DNA from: Pseudomonas floridensis | GTDB lineage: Bacteria; Pseudomonadota; Gammaproteobacteria; Pseudomonadales; Pseudomonadaceae | Assembly: GCF_002087235.1 (NCBI RefSeq) | Contig: NZ_MUIO01000040.1 | Span: 41,829 to 105,828 of the forward strand | Direction of reading: 5' to 3' | Length of the DNA stretch: 64,000 nt | Shown here: positions 25,619-34,988 of the stretch, piece after piece | How positions within the stretch are numbered: position 1 is the first letter of the stretch | Layout of the letters: each line of letters begins with the position of its first letter | The notes under the pieces: model-generated | The model's input: only the letters and a program-made list of their open reading frames with translations | What the model was told of the DNA's origin: nothing | The model's database searches: none | Translations under genes and position numbers: made by a program

Positions 25619-26557
25619 TCAAGGTGCTGCGGCGATTTGCGCCGGAACCCCTAGTTCTTTCATACGGTGATACAAGGTGCGCCGCGGCAGTTCGAGTTCC
25701 TGAAGCACGGCGTCGAGGTTGTGCCGATGCCGCTTGAAAGCGTCCTGAATGAGCCGTTTCTCGATCACGCGCAGTTGCATGCGCAGACCAGTGTCGGGAT
25801 CGCGTGACTCGACCGGCTCGGCGCCGAGCAACGGAAATCCAAGGACAAATCGCTTGGCGGCGGACTTCAACTCGCGGATGTTGCCTGACCAGTTGTGGCT
25901 GAGCAGGATCTGAACGCGCCCGCTATCGAGTACGGGCACGGAGCGACCGAATTCGGCAGCGATGGTCTGGGTGAACTGGTCGAACAATGGCAATATCTGT
26001 TCGCGACGTGCGCGCAAGGCCGGCAAATGCAGCGTCAGCGCATTGAGCCTGAAAAACAGGTCGCGACGAAAAAGTCCTTGTTCCACCAGTTCATCCAGCG
26101 GCCGCTGGGCGGAAGCGATTACGCGCAAATCCACGGGAATGAATTCAGTCGAGCCAAGTCGCTCGACGCCCCGGTTCTCCAGCACATGTAGCAGCTTGGC
26201 CTGAAGGCTCAGCGGCATGCTGTCGATCTCATCCAGATACAGCGTTCCGCCGCTGGACGCTTCGATATAGCCCTCGCGAGAGCGACACACGCCAGTGAAT
26301 GCTCCACTGGCAACGCCAAACAACTGGCTTTCGGCCAGCGACTCAGGTATCGCGGCGCAATTCATACCTACGAACGGGCCCGTGCGGCTGGACAGTGCGT
26401 GAATGCTGTTGGCCAAGGTGTCCTTGCCCGTACCAGTCTCCCCACACAGCAGCAGATCCATATCCAGAAAAGCGCTATTCATTGCAATTTGATGACCTGC
26501 GGACAACGCAGTAACGCCCCAACGCTCTTGAACCTCTGTAGTAGCTGTAGTGGTCAT
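25619..26557 (-). CDS. hrpR: HrpR, sigma-54 enhancer-binding activator
   Basis: The 312-residue paralogue of HrpS has Walker A GETGTGKDT near 39, a canonical GAFTG loop (SGAFTGVCRSREGY) near 86, Walker B TLYLDEIDS near 107, and a C-terminal Fis-type HTH (NLDAVLQELELPRRTLYHRM). It likewise lacks a receiver domain. It is the first gene of the hrpRS unit. Upstream lies the long non-coding stretch to 27633, which must hold its promoter. HrpR and HrpS together activate hrpL. Confidence 0.97.
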   Translation of the reverse strand: MTTTATTEVQERWGVTALSAGHQIAMNSAFLDMDLLLCGETGTGKDTLANSIHALSSRTGPFVGMNCAAIPESLAESQLFGVASGAFTGVCRSREGYIEASSGGTLYLDEIDSMPLSLQAKLLHVLENRGVERLGSTEFIPVDLRVIASAQRPLDELVEQGLFRRDLFFRLNALTLHLPALRARREQILPLFDQFTQTIAAEFGRSVPVLDSGRVQILLSHNWSGNIRELKSAAKRFVLGFPLLGAEPVESRDPDTGLRMQLRVIEKRLIQDAFKRHRHNLDAVLQELELPRRTLYHRMKELGVPAQIAAAP

Positions 26558-27633
26558 CGTTCACTCTCACTGTTGATGGCAAGCGGAATATTAATACCAC
26601 GTCCTACAAGGCACACATATATTAATTTAGTTCCCCATCAAGTGAGAAAAAGATCACAAACTTGAGAATTAGCATCATAGTAGCATCATCATACTAAGCA
26701 GACGCCAACCATAGAAAATGACTATAGGAATGATTATCGTATCCAATAAGCCGCCTCATCTCCGCCGTCAAAACGGCCTGAAATCTAATAAAAATTTTTT
26801 ATTATCAATGACTTATGATAAAAAAAACGCTGACAATCAGGACAATCTCCTGAATACGACTTTTTCCTAACGCCCCAAAAGCGAGCAACTTCTTTAACAG
26901 ATTTACTTCCAGATAATTTAGTACACCTCTCCTGAAAGTTAAGCACCCTCCTAACAAACCTACTTCTGCCCTCTCCGGCATAATCATTAAATCCATTGAT
27001 ACACTGCTCACACTAAAAAACAACTAAGCGATTAGCGGACCACTGAAACCACAGACAGTAAAACCAATGGTAATTCTTTAGCCGTGACCACTAGCCCTTC
27101 GAATTTTTAATTAAAGGCTAACAACGTGACCCTATTCGGATTTCCGAACGGCTGAGGATCATTGGACGCATGCAAGCAGGTGCCCTGCACGATTTCCGGC
27201 GGTTTCCTTGTCATGCCTGGACGGGGTCGTCCATTCGGCAATCCGAACGCGGGTTCTATTGATGTCGAAATCGGTAAGAAAATGGGTGGTAAAAAATCAA
27301 CGGAAATGATTCAGCGTCGGACAATCCGACCAGCCCGAGTGAAGGCAATATGATTTCTGGATCCATAAATACGGCTGATAGCCAGTCATCACCGAGAATG
27401 TTTCTAAATGTGTGTAACCGCTCACGTACACGTCGCTACAAAAGTTCAAAAAGTTAATGACCTGAATCAAAAATTTTTATGGCCTCCTGCCACCGATGCA
27501 GAATAAAAAACTGCTCATTTGAATGGAAATCTGTCGAATTGAAGTGAAAGGCGAGCGTCATGAAACGCGAAAAAGCACCAAAAAAGAGCATTTTTCAGGT
27601 CTTTTTCATTTTTTCCTGAGGCTATAGCAGAGG
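26558..27633. other. AT-rich 1.08-kb non-coding region upstream of hrpR with three dyads
   Basis: No convincing gene is present. The part at 26580-27120 is strongly AT-rich and presumably carries the hrpRS promoter and leader. Three related dyads lie further out: TTCGG-N4-CCGAA at 27135-27148 and 27234-27247, and GTCGG-N5-CCGAC at 27316-27330. A 63-codon plus-strand frame at 27162-27353 and a 72-codon minus-strand frame at 27023-26805 are too weak to call. No hrp box was found. Confidence 0.6.
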
Positions 27634-29133
27634 TTATTGACGTGGGTCACTCGCAAGCACTACCACCCTCGGCCCTGTGGGTAGCTCACGTGGGCCAGTG
27701 CGATATTCGCTATCGTCGCGCTTGCGAGGCGACGAATGGTCTTCGAATGTCTGAATGATTCGTGTCGGCTTTGTTACAGAAGGACGTGTAACCTCTGCCG
27801 CCGCAGTCAATACCTGCGCCTGAGCAGCAGTTTCTGTTGGCTGGCCTGCTTTGACTGGAGCAGGTGGCTGATCGACAGCAGCGTTGCTAGGCGAAGTTAC
27901 TTGCTCTGCCATTTGTGGGGACGGAGCAGGTTCAGCTTCAGGCATCTTTTCAGCGATGGATGTGGGCTGAGCCACCTTGACCACAGGAGCCCGTTCGGCG
28001 ACCTGAACAGGCAACTCAACCTTGTTTATTGGCGGGCGTTCCGCCACTTTGAGGTCCCTGCTGTCCTGCACAGCCGGAACGATTGGCGTCTCGCCGGTGA
28101 TCCGGGTGATGCCCGCCGTCAGGACTTGCCTCTGCGCCTTGGGTATCAGCAACTGACCCGGGCCATCAGGCGTTTTCTTACGCACGAAAGCCGAGTTGAG
28201 TCGAAGCAGCTGCCCTTCACCCACCCCCGCCGTTGCCGCAAGCTGAGTAAGGTCGACTGAGCGCTTGAGCTCCACCACGTCAAAATAGGGTGTATTGGCG
28301 ACCGGGGTCAGTTTCACGCCGTAGGCCTCCGGGTTGCGCACCAGCAACGACAGTGCCAACAGTCTCGGGACGTAATCCTGGGTTTCCCTGGGCAAGGACA
28401 GGTGCCAATAATCGGTAGGCAAACCGCGTCGGCGATTGGCCTCGATTGCGCGACCCACTGTCCCCTCCCCTGAGTTATAGGCCGCCAGTGCCAACAACCA
28501 GTCATTGTCGAACTGATCGTGCAGGCGCTTCAGGTAATCCATCGCCGCCCGGCTGGATGCGACCACATCCCTGCGCGCGTCGTAAAAAGCACTTTGATGA
28601 AGATTGAAGTCACGACCGGTGGACGGGATGAACTGCCACAACCCGGCCGCAGCCGCAGATGAATTGGCCATCGGGTTGTAAGCGCTTTCAATCATGGGCA
28701 GCAGCGCCAGCTCCATGGGCATCTGCCGCTCGTCCAGGCGCTCGACAATAAAATGCAGGTAAGGACTGGCTCGCTCGCTGGCCCCGCGCAGAAAACCACG
28801 ATTGCTCAGCAACCAGTCACGTTGACGCGCAATACGCTCGTTGATCGCCTGGTTATTGAGCAACGTGCAGCGCTGCGCGACCCGCCGCCACACGTCGTCG
28901 CCCGTGTAAGGGGGCAGATCGCTGACCACCTCGCCATGTCGCGGCCTGGTTGTCGGCGCATCGGAATCGGATTCATAAGCCCATCCGGCGATCAGACGTG
29001 GCATGCGCTCGCCGCGAGGCTGCACGTAATTCACCGACTGACAGCCCGCACACACGACTCCCAACGCAAGGACAGCGATTTGAACCGAGCGAGCGAGCGA
29101 ACAGCGTTTCGTGAGTGGATGAGGGGCTGGCAT
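27634..29133 (-). CDS. hrpH: HrpH, specialised lytic transglycosylase of the type III system
   Basis: The 499-residue protein has an N-terminal export signal with a possible lipidated cysteine (VVCAGC, C31). An MltD-like catalytic domain covers about residues 100-270 (PMIESAYNP with catalytic Glu149, AAAAGLWQFIPSTGRDFNL, ALAAYNSGEGTVGRAI), and a LysM-like segment lies at about 285-335. The tail (340-499) is Pro/Ala/Glu-rich and includes four 15-residue repeats starting [V/I/M]AE. HrpH corresponds to ORF1 of the conserved effector locus. It opens peptidoglycan for the apparatus and is itself secreted. A hrp box lies at 29162-29189. Confidence 0.92.
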   Translation of the reverse strand: MPAPHPLTKRCSLARSVQIAVLALGVVCAGCQSVNYVQPRGERMPRLIAGWAYESDSDAPTTRPRHGEVVSDLPPYTGDDVWRRVAQRCTLLNNQAINERIARQRDWLLSNRGFLRGASERASPYLHFIVERLDERQMPMELALLPMIESAYNPMANSSAAAAGLWQFIPSTGRDFNLHQSAFYDARRDVVASSRAAMDYLKRLHDQFDNDWLLALAAYNSGEGTVGRAIEANRRRGLPTDYWHLSLPRETQDYVPRLLALSLLVRNPEAYGVKLTPVANTPYFDVVELKRSVDLTQLAATAGVGEGQLLRLNSAFVRKKTPDGPGQLLIPKAQRQVLTAGITRITGETPIVPAVQDSRDLKVAERPPINKVELPVQVAERAPVVKVAQPTSIAEKMPEAEPAPSPQMAEQVTSPSNAAVDQPPAPVKAGQPTETAAQAQVLTAAAEVTRPSVTKPTRIIQTFEDHSSPRKRDDSEYRTGPRELPTGPRVVVLASDPRQ

Positions 29134-29161
29134 GAGCGGCGACGTCCTGATCGTGTTCCCC

Positions 29162-29189
29162 TACGTGGCGTGCAGGCGATTCCGGTTCC
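29162..29189 (-). promoter_or_regulatory. hrp box for hrpH
   Basis: On the minus strand GGAACC (29189-29184), a 15-bp spacer and CCACGTA (29168-29162) match the consensus exactly. It lies 29 bp before hrpH and is divergent from the avrE promoter, about 70 bp away. Confidence 0.9.
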
Positions 29190-29256
29190 CTGAACCGTGG
29201 GAATAATCGCTGCCAAAGAACACCGCTGAATCCTTTCAGCGTTCAAAAGAGAGCAT

Positions 29257-29284
29257 GGAACCCGTTACCTGTCACGGTCACTCA
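29257..29284 (+). promoter_or_regulatory. hrp box for avrE
   Basis: GGAACC (29257-29262), a 15-bp spacer and TCACTCA (29278-29284) differ from the consensus by one base in the -10 block. It lies 67 bp before the avrE start. Confidence 0.85.
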
Positions 29285-29350
29285 GATAGCTGACGACTAT
29301 CAGGATTCGCCAACGCATGGGCGAGCCACCACATGGACAGGGAGATGTAT

Positions 29351-32300
29351 ATGCAGTCACCGTCGATCAACCGGACAACCGGAACTCAGGTGCAGTCACA
29401 GCCGACGGTTAACGCCGGCACCGCTACCGACCTGCGGCAGAAAACCGAAAAACCCAGCCAGCGCAGTTCCCATTCGCTGAGCAGCATCGGTAAGCGAATG
29501 GCCAAAAATGTCGGCAAGCTGTTTCAAAAGCAACAACCCTCCCCTCAAGCCTCTACAGGCGCTCCACTCAAATCCACTCTGAAGCGACCCACGGATGAAC
29601 AGGTGGCCAAAAACGCGGCACGCGAATCACGCATGCCCGGCAGTCGTCTTCAGGGTTCGGATAGTCGGCGGCAGTCGACGTTGCGACCTGAGACCAACGA
29701 AGCTGGCAGCTCGGGCACCCAGGCGGCTGAATCCAGCGAACCGCCAGTAGAGTCGCCACATCGTCTGAGTCGAAGTAAAGCGGGGCATTTCGACATTCAG
29801 GACGATCAACTGGTGCGCACTACTCAATCGCAAAGCGCGATCAAGCTTGCTGCAGACGGTAAACCCGACTTCTCCTCGTTCACTACGCCTGGCATGGCAT
29901 CGCTGCTGGGCGACATCCTCGCAAAACCGGAACAGACCTATCTGGCCGAAGACAGCCAGCCAGGCGCGCAGAATCACTTGCTGCTGGAGTCGAGCGGCCA
30001 TCTGCTGCACATGACGCAGAATGACGTCTCACTGGCCGTGATCCGCAGCAGCCAACAGACGCTGCCCCTTCATGCAGGTGATCCGGTGGACATCGATCTG
30101 CAGCGCAATGACGGCCATGTACGTATCGGGATCGGGGACGAAATCACCACACAGGAACTGCCGGGCAAAGCCCATCTCGCTCATGTCACCGGCGTGCACC
30201 AGAACACCGATGGCGAGCAGCTGCGCGTGCATGAAGACCGGCTGTATCAGTTCGACACCACCAGCCTGCGCTGGAGAATCCCCGAAGGTAACGAGGACAA
30301 CACCTTCAACAGCCTCACAACCGGCGGCAACGGTTTGATCTACGCGAAAAGCGATGACGTGGTCGTCGACCTCTCCAGCAAGGAAATGCCGCATGTGCAG
30401 GTCGACGACCTCGAATCATTTTCGGTCGCGCCAGACAACAACGTCGCTTTCCTGAGTGGCAAAGAAACCCAGACGATTCTACTGGCGGACATGAGCCCGG
30501 GCATTGGCGGCCCCCGCCATCAAAAGACGCTGAACCTCGATGATGGCAAGGCGCAGGCCGCAGCAATCGGTTTGGGCGCTGACCGGTTATTCATCGCCGA
30601 CACCCAGGGCAGGCTCTATAGCGCACCACGCAATGCCCTGCAGGATGAGGCGCCGCAGATCAGCCTCCAGCCTGAACGGGAAAACTATCAACTGCAGAGT
30701 GAGCCGCTGGGTGGACATCACACCGTCACCGGTTTCATCAGTGGTGACGACGGCCGCGTTCACGCATTGATCAAGAATCGACAGGGCGATGTCCACTCCC
30801 ATGGACTTGACCCGCGCCATTCGCAAATGGAAAGCGGCTGGAATCTGACCGAAGCACTGGCGCTGGAAAATACCAGCGGCTTGCCAACCGCGCCGGCACC
30901 TGCTCCGGCCAATCGACTCAACCTGGACCGCTCAGGGCTTGTGGGGGTCAGCGCCGGTCGAATCCTGCGTTGGGATGCAACACCTCAATGCTGGAAAGAC
31001 GCAGGCATCAAGGATGTCGATCAGCTACAACGCGGCGCCGACAGCAACGCGTATGCCCTCAAAGGCGGAAAACTGCACAGGCTGAACGTCACACCCGAAC
31101 ATCCCAACGTGGTCTTTGGCGCACACACCTCGCTGGCCCAGACGGCACGCTCAACCAAGGTAGGAATGGGCAAGGAGATCGAAGGGCTCGAGGGTCGGGT
31201 CATCAAGGCGTTCGCCATGGTTAACGACAAACAGTTCGTCGCCCTGGACGATCAGAATCACCTGACCGCCCACCGCAAGGACGGCAAGCCCATTGATCTG
31301 GAATTCGACGGGCTGCAGGGCGATATCAAAACCTTGGCGCTGGACGAAAAGCACAACCTCTATGCGCTCACCAACACCGGCGGACTGTTCTGTCTGCCGA
31401 AACAAGCCTGGCAAACGACCAAAATGGCCGACCCTCTGCAAGTCGAATGGAGCGCGGTACCCGCTCCTGACGGTCAGCCGGTCAAAGCCTTGTTCAGCAA
31501 CGATGACAATTCATTGAGCGTTCAGGTCGAAGACGCGCCACCCGACAAGAGCCTGAAGCGATTTTCAGAAGGGCAATGGAAGCCATTCACCCAGCGCCCC
31601 GTAGAAGAAAACGGACTCAACGATGTGCATGCCCGAATCAAGCGTTCACACAAGAACTGGCGCATTCCCGGCACCGGCCTGACTGCAAAGCTGGATGTGA
31701 ACATAGGGGGGCGCGGCGGCATGGAGAAAAGTCATCGTGCCAGCAACCGCGAGTTCATACGTGCCAATCTCTGGAAGAGCACGCTGGAAGCGCCGCGCTG
31801 GATGAAGAACACCGGCAACCACCTCCAGCACCGTTACCACGGCCGCGAAGGGCTTAAAGAGCTGTATGGCAAAGAGTCGATCGTGTTCAAACAACTTGAG
31901 CTGATCCATGAGGTGGCAGGTACGGCTCCTGCGCAAGGCAGAGATCTGAAGACGCGCATTGATCAGCTGAAAAAACTTGGCCCCAACGGCGAGACACTGG
32001 TCAAGGAGCTGGAGGCGTTGCGCAAGGAACTGGAAGATCACGCCTGCACCTCGCTGACCGCCATCGGCCAGAACTACGGCAAGATGAAAAACCTGCGCCA
32101 ACAGGATGGCGTACTCAATCAGCACGGCGAACTGGCGAAACCCTCCTATCGCACACAACTGGGCAAGAAGCTCGCAAGGCTGGGCGAACAACTCAACTTC
32201 AAGAGTTCCGGCCACGATATGGTCAAGGAACTCGAAAACGCCTTGGAGCGAACTGCACCCTCCCAGGAAAGCCCTGTCGCCAAACTGCTCGATAACCTAA

Positions 32301-34447
32301 AGAAAAACGGCGTAAAAATCTCCCATCAAAAGACCGAGATCCCCTTGGGGCAGCGTCGCGATGCCGGCGAAAAACAGGGATTGAGCAAGGCGCGTCTCGC
32401 GCTGGATATAGTCACGCTGAACGAGCTGGGAGGGCTGCTTGATCAGGCAGAGCTGCTGACGCCGCAAAGTGACCTTTCCGTTTTGCAAGCCCGACTGCAG
32501 ACATTGCGCGACAAGACCTATGGCGAGAACCCGATCAAACTGGTGACTGACATGGGCTTCACTGACAACGGGTCGCTTGAGACCGCCTATGACTCGGTCA
32601 AATCATTCCTTAAGGCCTTCAACAAGCCCGATCACGCGGTCAGCGTCAACATGCGCGCAGCTACCGGCAGCAACGATCAGCGTGAACTGTCCGACAAATT
32701 CAAGTCCATGCTTAAACAGCTGGAACATGGCGACGATGAAATCGGGCTGACGCGCTCCTATGGCGGCAACCTCACCAGCCCGTTTGCCATTTTGGCGGAC
32801 AAATCGATGGGCCCCTGGCCGACAGCGGGCACCACCGCCAACCGTAACTACATCCTCAATGCCGAGCGTACCGAAGGCGGCATCACTCTGTACCTGCTGA
32901 GCGACGCAGCGGCTAACCTCAGTGGAGGCGTTGGCGGCGGCAGAGACTATTGGCCTGTCTGGGTCGACGAAAACAATCCGGCACGCAGTGTCAATATCGG
33001 CAACGATCGTACGTTGACGCCCAACTTCCGTCTGGGCGGCGAGCTGACGGCTACAGCTGCAGGCAGTCAGCGCAACGGCGTGGTATTCAATGTTGCCGAT
33101 GAAAACATAGACGAATTTGTCGATGACCTGTTCGAGGGCAAACTGAACCCGCTGCAAGTACTGAAGAAAGCGGTGGATCATGAAACCTACCAGGCCCGGC
33201 GGTTCAACTTCGATATCACGGCAGGCGGTACTGCCGATCTGCGCGCAGGTTTTGGCCTTTCCGAAGACGGCAGTACGCCACTGTCTGCCGTGGCGCGCCT
33301 CGGAGCGGCGGCCAACGTCACTGTTAACCTGCTGTCGTATACCGACTACTCCCTGAGCCAGAAGAATGACAAAACCGAACTGCGCGAAGGCGGGAAAAAC
33401 CGTCCCCGCTGGTTTAACAGCCTGATGATTGCCTTCAACCCGCGGGCACAGATCAGCGGCACTCACGCCAACCCTTCATCAACGCCAGCCTCGGCACCAG
33501 GCCCGACACCGGCCACTCAATCCGCAGCCAACAACATGGGCGTCAACGTAGCACTGTCCGTCGAAGACCGAACCGTCAAACGGGTGAAATTCCGTTACAA
33601 CGTGGCGACCCCAATGACCGCTGCAAGCCTGGACAAGCTGTCTACCGGCCTGGGCGCGGCGTTCAAAGACAACACCACCAAAGCCAGGTTGGCGGAACTG
33701 GACAAACTGACGGATCCAAATCCCGAAACCACTCCGGAAGCTGCAGTGCAGACGCGGCTCGACGGACTCAACGCGCTCTTTGCCGACATGCCTTCGCAGA
33801 ACGACAAGCAATACAAGGCACTGCGCGACTTGAAGCGTGCAACGATCCAGCACGAGGCGTCGCTCAAAAAACACAGTGTGCTGGACAATGCCCGTTTCGA
33901 GACAAGCAAGACCAACCTGTCAGGGCTTGACTCGGAAAGCATGCTCACCAAAATCATGAGCAGCATCAGGGACGCAAGCGCACCCGGCAATGCGGCCAGA
34001 GTTGCTGAATTCATGCGCAAGGATCCGAAGCTCAGCGCAATGCTCAAGCAGATGCAGGGAAGCGACGGAACACTGGCCCGCGTTCGTCTGGAACCCAAGG
34101 ACTCGCTGATCGACGAGATCGATGAGGGAAGCCGTAGCGGTACGATGACCCAGAAAGACCTGTCCGGATTGCTCGAGGACCGCACCAAAATGCGCATCAA
34201 ACGTCTGGTGGTATTCCACACTGCAAGCCAGGCAGAGAATTTCACGCTGCCCTCGCCATTGGTCAGTTACAACAGTGGCTCCGCGCTGAACATCACTAAA
34301 ACGCTAGGGCGTATCAATTTCATCTACGGCAAAGACCAGGACACGCCCATTGGCTATACGTTTGACGGAGAGCTATCGCGGCCATCGGAATCGCTTAAAG
34401 AAGCAGCCGATCTGTTGAAAAAGCAGGGCTTCGAGTTCAAGACCTGA
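29351..34447 (+). CDS. avrE1: AvrE type III effector
   Basis: The 1698-residue AvrE/DspE/WtsE-family effector starts at ATG 29351 (MQSPSINRTTG). This start matches the known family N-terminus and has GGGAG 6 nt upstream; two in-frame ATGs just upstream lack this. A disordered, Ser/Gln-rich N-terminus (1-150) precedes the beta-propeller-like half with conserved blocks such as SLTTGGNGLIYAKSDDVVVD. A helical middle and a C-terminal half follow, ending LKKQGFEFKT, a variant of the LKKxGFEL ER-retention-like tail described for this family. AvrE proteins act in the host as water-soaking channel proteins. It is about 100 residues shorter than the DC3000 protein. ShcE is its chaperone. Confidence 0.97.
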   Translation: MQSPSINRTTGTQVQSQPTVNAGTATDLRQKTEKPSQRSSHSLSSIGKRMAKNVGKLFQKQQPSPQASTGAPLKSTLKRPTDEQVAKNAARESRMPGSRLQGSDSRRQSTLRPETNEAGSSGTQAAESSEPPVESPHRLSRSKAGHFDIQDDQLVRTTQSQSAIKLAADGKPDFSSFTTPGMASLLGDILAKPEQTYLAEDSQPGAQNHLLLESSGHLLHMTQNDVSLAVIRSSQQTLPLHAGDPVDIDLQRNDGHVRIGIGDEITTQELPGKAHLAHVTGVHQNTDGEQLRVHEDRLYQFDTTSLRWRIPEGNEDNTFNSLTTGGNGLIYAKSDDVVVDLSSKEMPHVQVDDLESFSVAPDNNVAFLSGKETQTILLADMSPGIGGPRHQKTLNLDDGKAQAAAIGLGADRLFIADTQGRLYSAPRNALQDEAPQISLQPERENYQLQSEPLGGHHTVTGFISGDDGRVHALIKNRQGDVHSHGLDPRHSQMESGWNLTEALALENTSGLPTAPAPAPANRLNLDRSGLVGVSAGRILRWDATPQCWKDAGIKDVDQLQRGADSNAYALKGGKLHRLNVTPEHPNVVFGAHTSLAQTARSTKVGMGKEIEGLEGRVIKAFAMVNDKQFVALDDQNHLTAHRKDGKPIDLEFDGLQGDIKTLALDEKHNLYALTNTGGLFCLPKQAWQTTKMADPLQVEWSAVPAPDGQPVKALFSNDDNSLSVQVEDAPPDKSLKRFSEGQWKPFTQRPVEENGLNDVHARIKRSHKNWRIPGTGLTAKLDVNIGGRGGMEKSHRASNREFIRANLWKSTLEAPRWMKNTGNHLQHRYHGREGLKELYGKESIVFKQLELIHEVAGTAPAQGRDLKTRIDQLKKLGPNGETLVKELEALRKELEDHACTSLTAIGQNYGKMKNLRQQDGVLNQHGELAKPSYRTQLGKKLARLGEQLNFKSSGHDMVKELENALERTAPSQESPVAKLLDNLKKNGVKISHQKTEIPLGQRRDAGEKQGLSKARLALDIVTLNELGGLLDQAELLTPQSDLSVLQARLQTLRDKTYGENPIKLVTDMGFTDNGSLETAYDSVKSFLKAFNKPDHAVSVNMRAATGSNDQRELSDKFKSMLKQLEHGDDEIGLTRSYGGNLTSPFAILADKSMGPWPTAGTTANRNYILNAERTEGGITLYLLSDAAANLSGGVGGGRDYWPVWVDENNPARSVNIGNDRTLTPNFRLGGELTATAAGSQRNGVVFNVADENIDEFVDDLFEGKLNPLQVLKKAVDHETYQARRFNFDITAGGTADLRAGFGLSEDGSTPLSAVARLGAAANVTVNLLSYTDYSLSQKNDKTELREGGKNRPRWFNSLMIAFNPRAQISGTHANPSSTPASAPGPTPATQSAANNMGVNVALSVEDRTVKRVKFRYNVATPMTAASLDKLSTGLGAAFKDNTTKARLAELDKLTDPNPETTPEAAVQTRLDGLNALFADMPSQNDKQYKALRDLKRATIQHEASLKKHSVLDNARFETSKTNLSGLDSESMLTKIMSSIRDASAPGNAARVAEFMRKDPKLSAMLKQMQGSDGTLARVRLEPKDSLIDEIDEGSRSGTMTQKDLSGLLEDRTKMRIKRLVVFHTASQAENFTLPSPLVSYNSGSALNITKTLGRINFIYGKDQDTPIGYTFDGELSRPSESLKEAADLLKKQGFEFKT

Positions 34448-34465
34448 AGCCCGTGTAAAAAAAAA

Positions 34466-34483
34466 CGCCGCAGTGATGCGGCG
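34466..34483. terminator. bidirectional terminator between avrE and shcE
   Basis: A perfect 7-bp stem (34466-34472/34477-34483, 4-nt loop) is flanked by A9 on the left and T6 on the right. It serves the convergent avrE and shcE transcripts. Confidence 0.92.
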
Positions 34484-34494
34484 CTTTTTTCACA

Positions 34495-34890
34495 TCAGGC
34501 CCGCAGGAACGTACGGGCCTCACGTGCCTGTACGATGAAGCCACGCGCCATATCACAGAATTGCGGCTCATCCAGCGATGCCAGTTCACGCTGGGCGCAC
34601 AGGCGCACATCGCCCTGATCCAGCGCAAACCAGCACCCGTGCAGCCGAGCGACATCGAAGTTCAGGCTGAGCAGTCTCTGAAGATCGGCAGACCGTTCCG
34701 GACAGCGGCCCACACGGCAGTGAAACACCACCACCTCACTGTGGTCAGGCAACTCGATCACCGCCGCCTCATTGTCTTGCGCGTCATACAACGCGCACAC
34801 GCCATTTTGGGCACGCAGAGAAGTCCCCAGTTGCGCACCCAATGCGTTGATGAAGCGGGCGAAATCAGGTGTAGAGGTTTTCATCTTCAT
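34495..34890 (-). CDS. shcE: ShcE (AvrF), chaperone of AvrE
   Basis: The 131-residue acidic class I type III chaperone has a TIR-like small fold (FARFINALGAQLGTSLRAQN; AVIELPDHSEVVVFHCRVGR; QRLLSLNFDVARLHGCWFAL). Two starts are possible: ATG 34890 and ATG 34884 (MKTSTPDF). It lies convergent to avrE, downstream of hopM1. This is the known avrE/avrF arrangement, so it is probably transcribed with shcM-hopM1. Confidence 0.92.
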   Translation of the reverse strand: MKMKTSTPDFARFINALGAQLGTSLRAQNGVCALYDAQDNEAAVIELPDHSEVVVFHCRVGRCPERSADLQRLLSLNFDVARLHGCWFALDQGDVRLCAQRELASLDEPQFCDMARGFIVQAREARTFLRA

Positions 34891-34988
34891 AGTCCTTTAA
34901 TGGCAGACGCAGTCCTGAAACAAGGCAGGCGTCTGCACCATGTGGCTGGAAGCCGGTTACCGGCTCAACTGGGAATGCAGGATTGCTT

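Noticed and set aside
26805..27023. 72-codon hydrophobic minus-strand frame upstream of hrpR
   Set aside because: AT-rich, unusual composition, no clear ribosome site, no family; treated as part of the hrpR leader region.
27162..27353. 63-codon plus-strand frame with Gly/Lys-rich sequence
   Set aside because: Contains the dyads and has no family; reading as a gene is not supported beyond openness.
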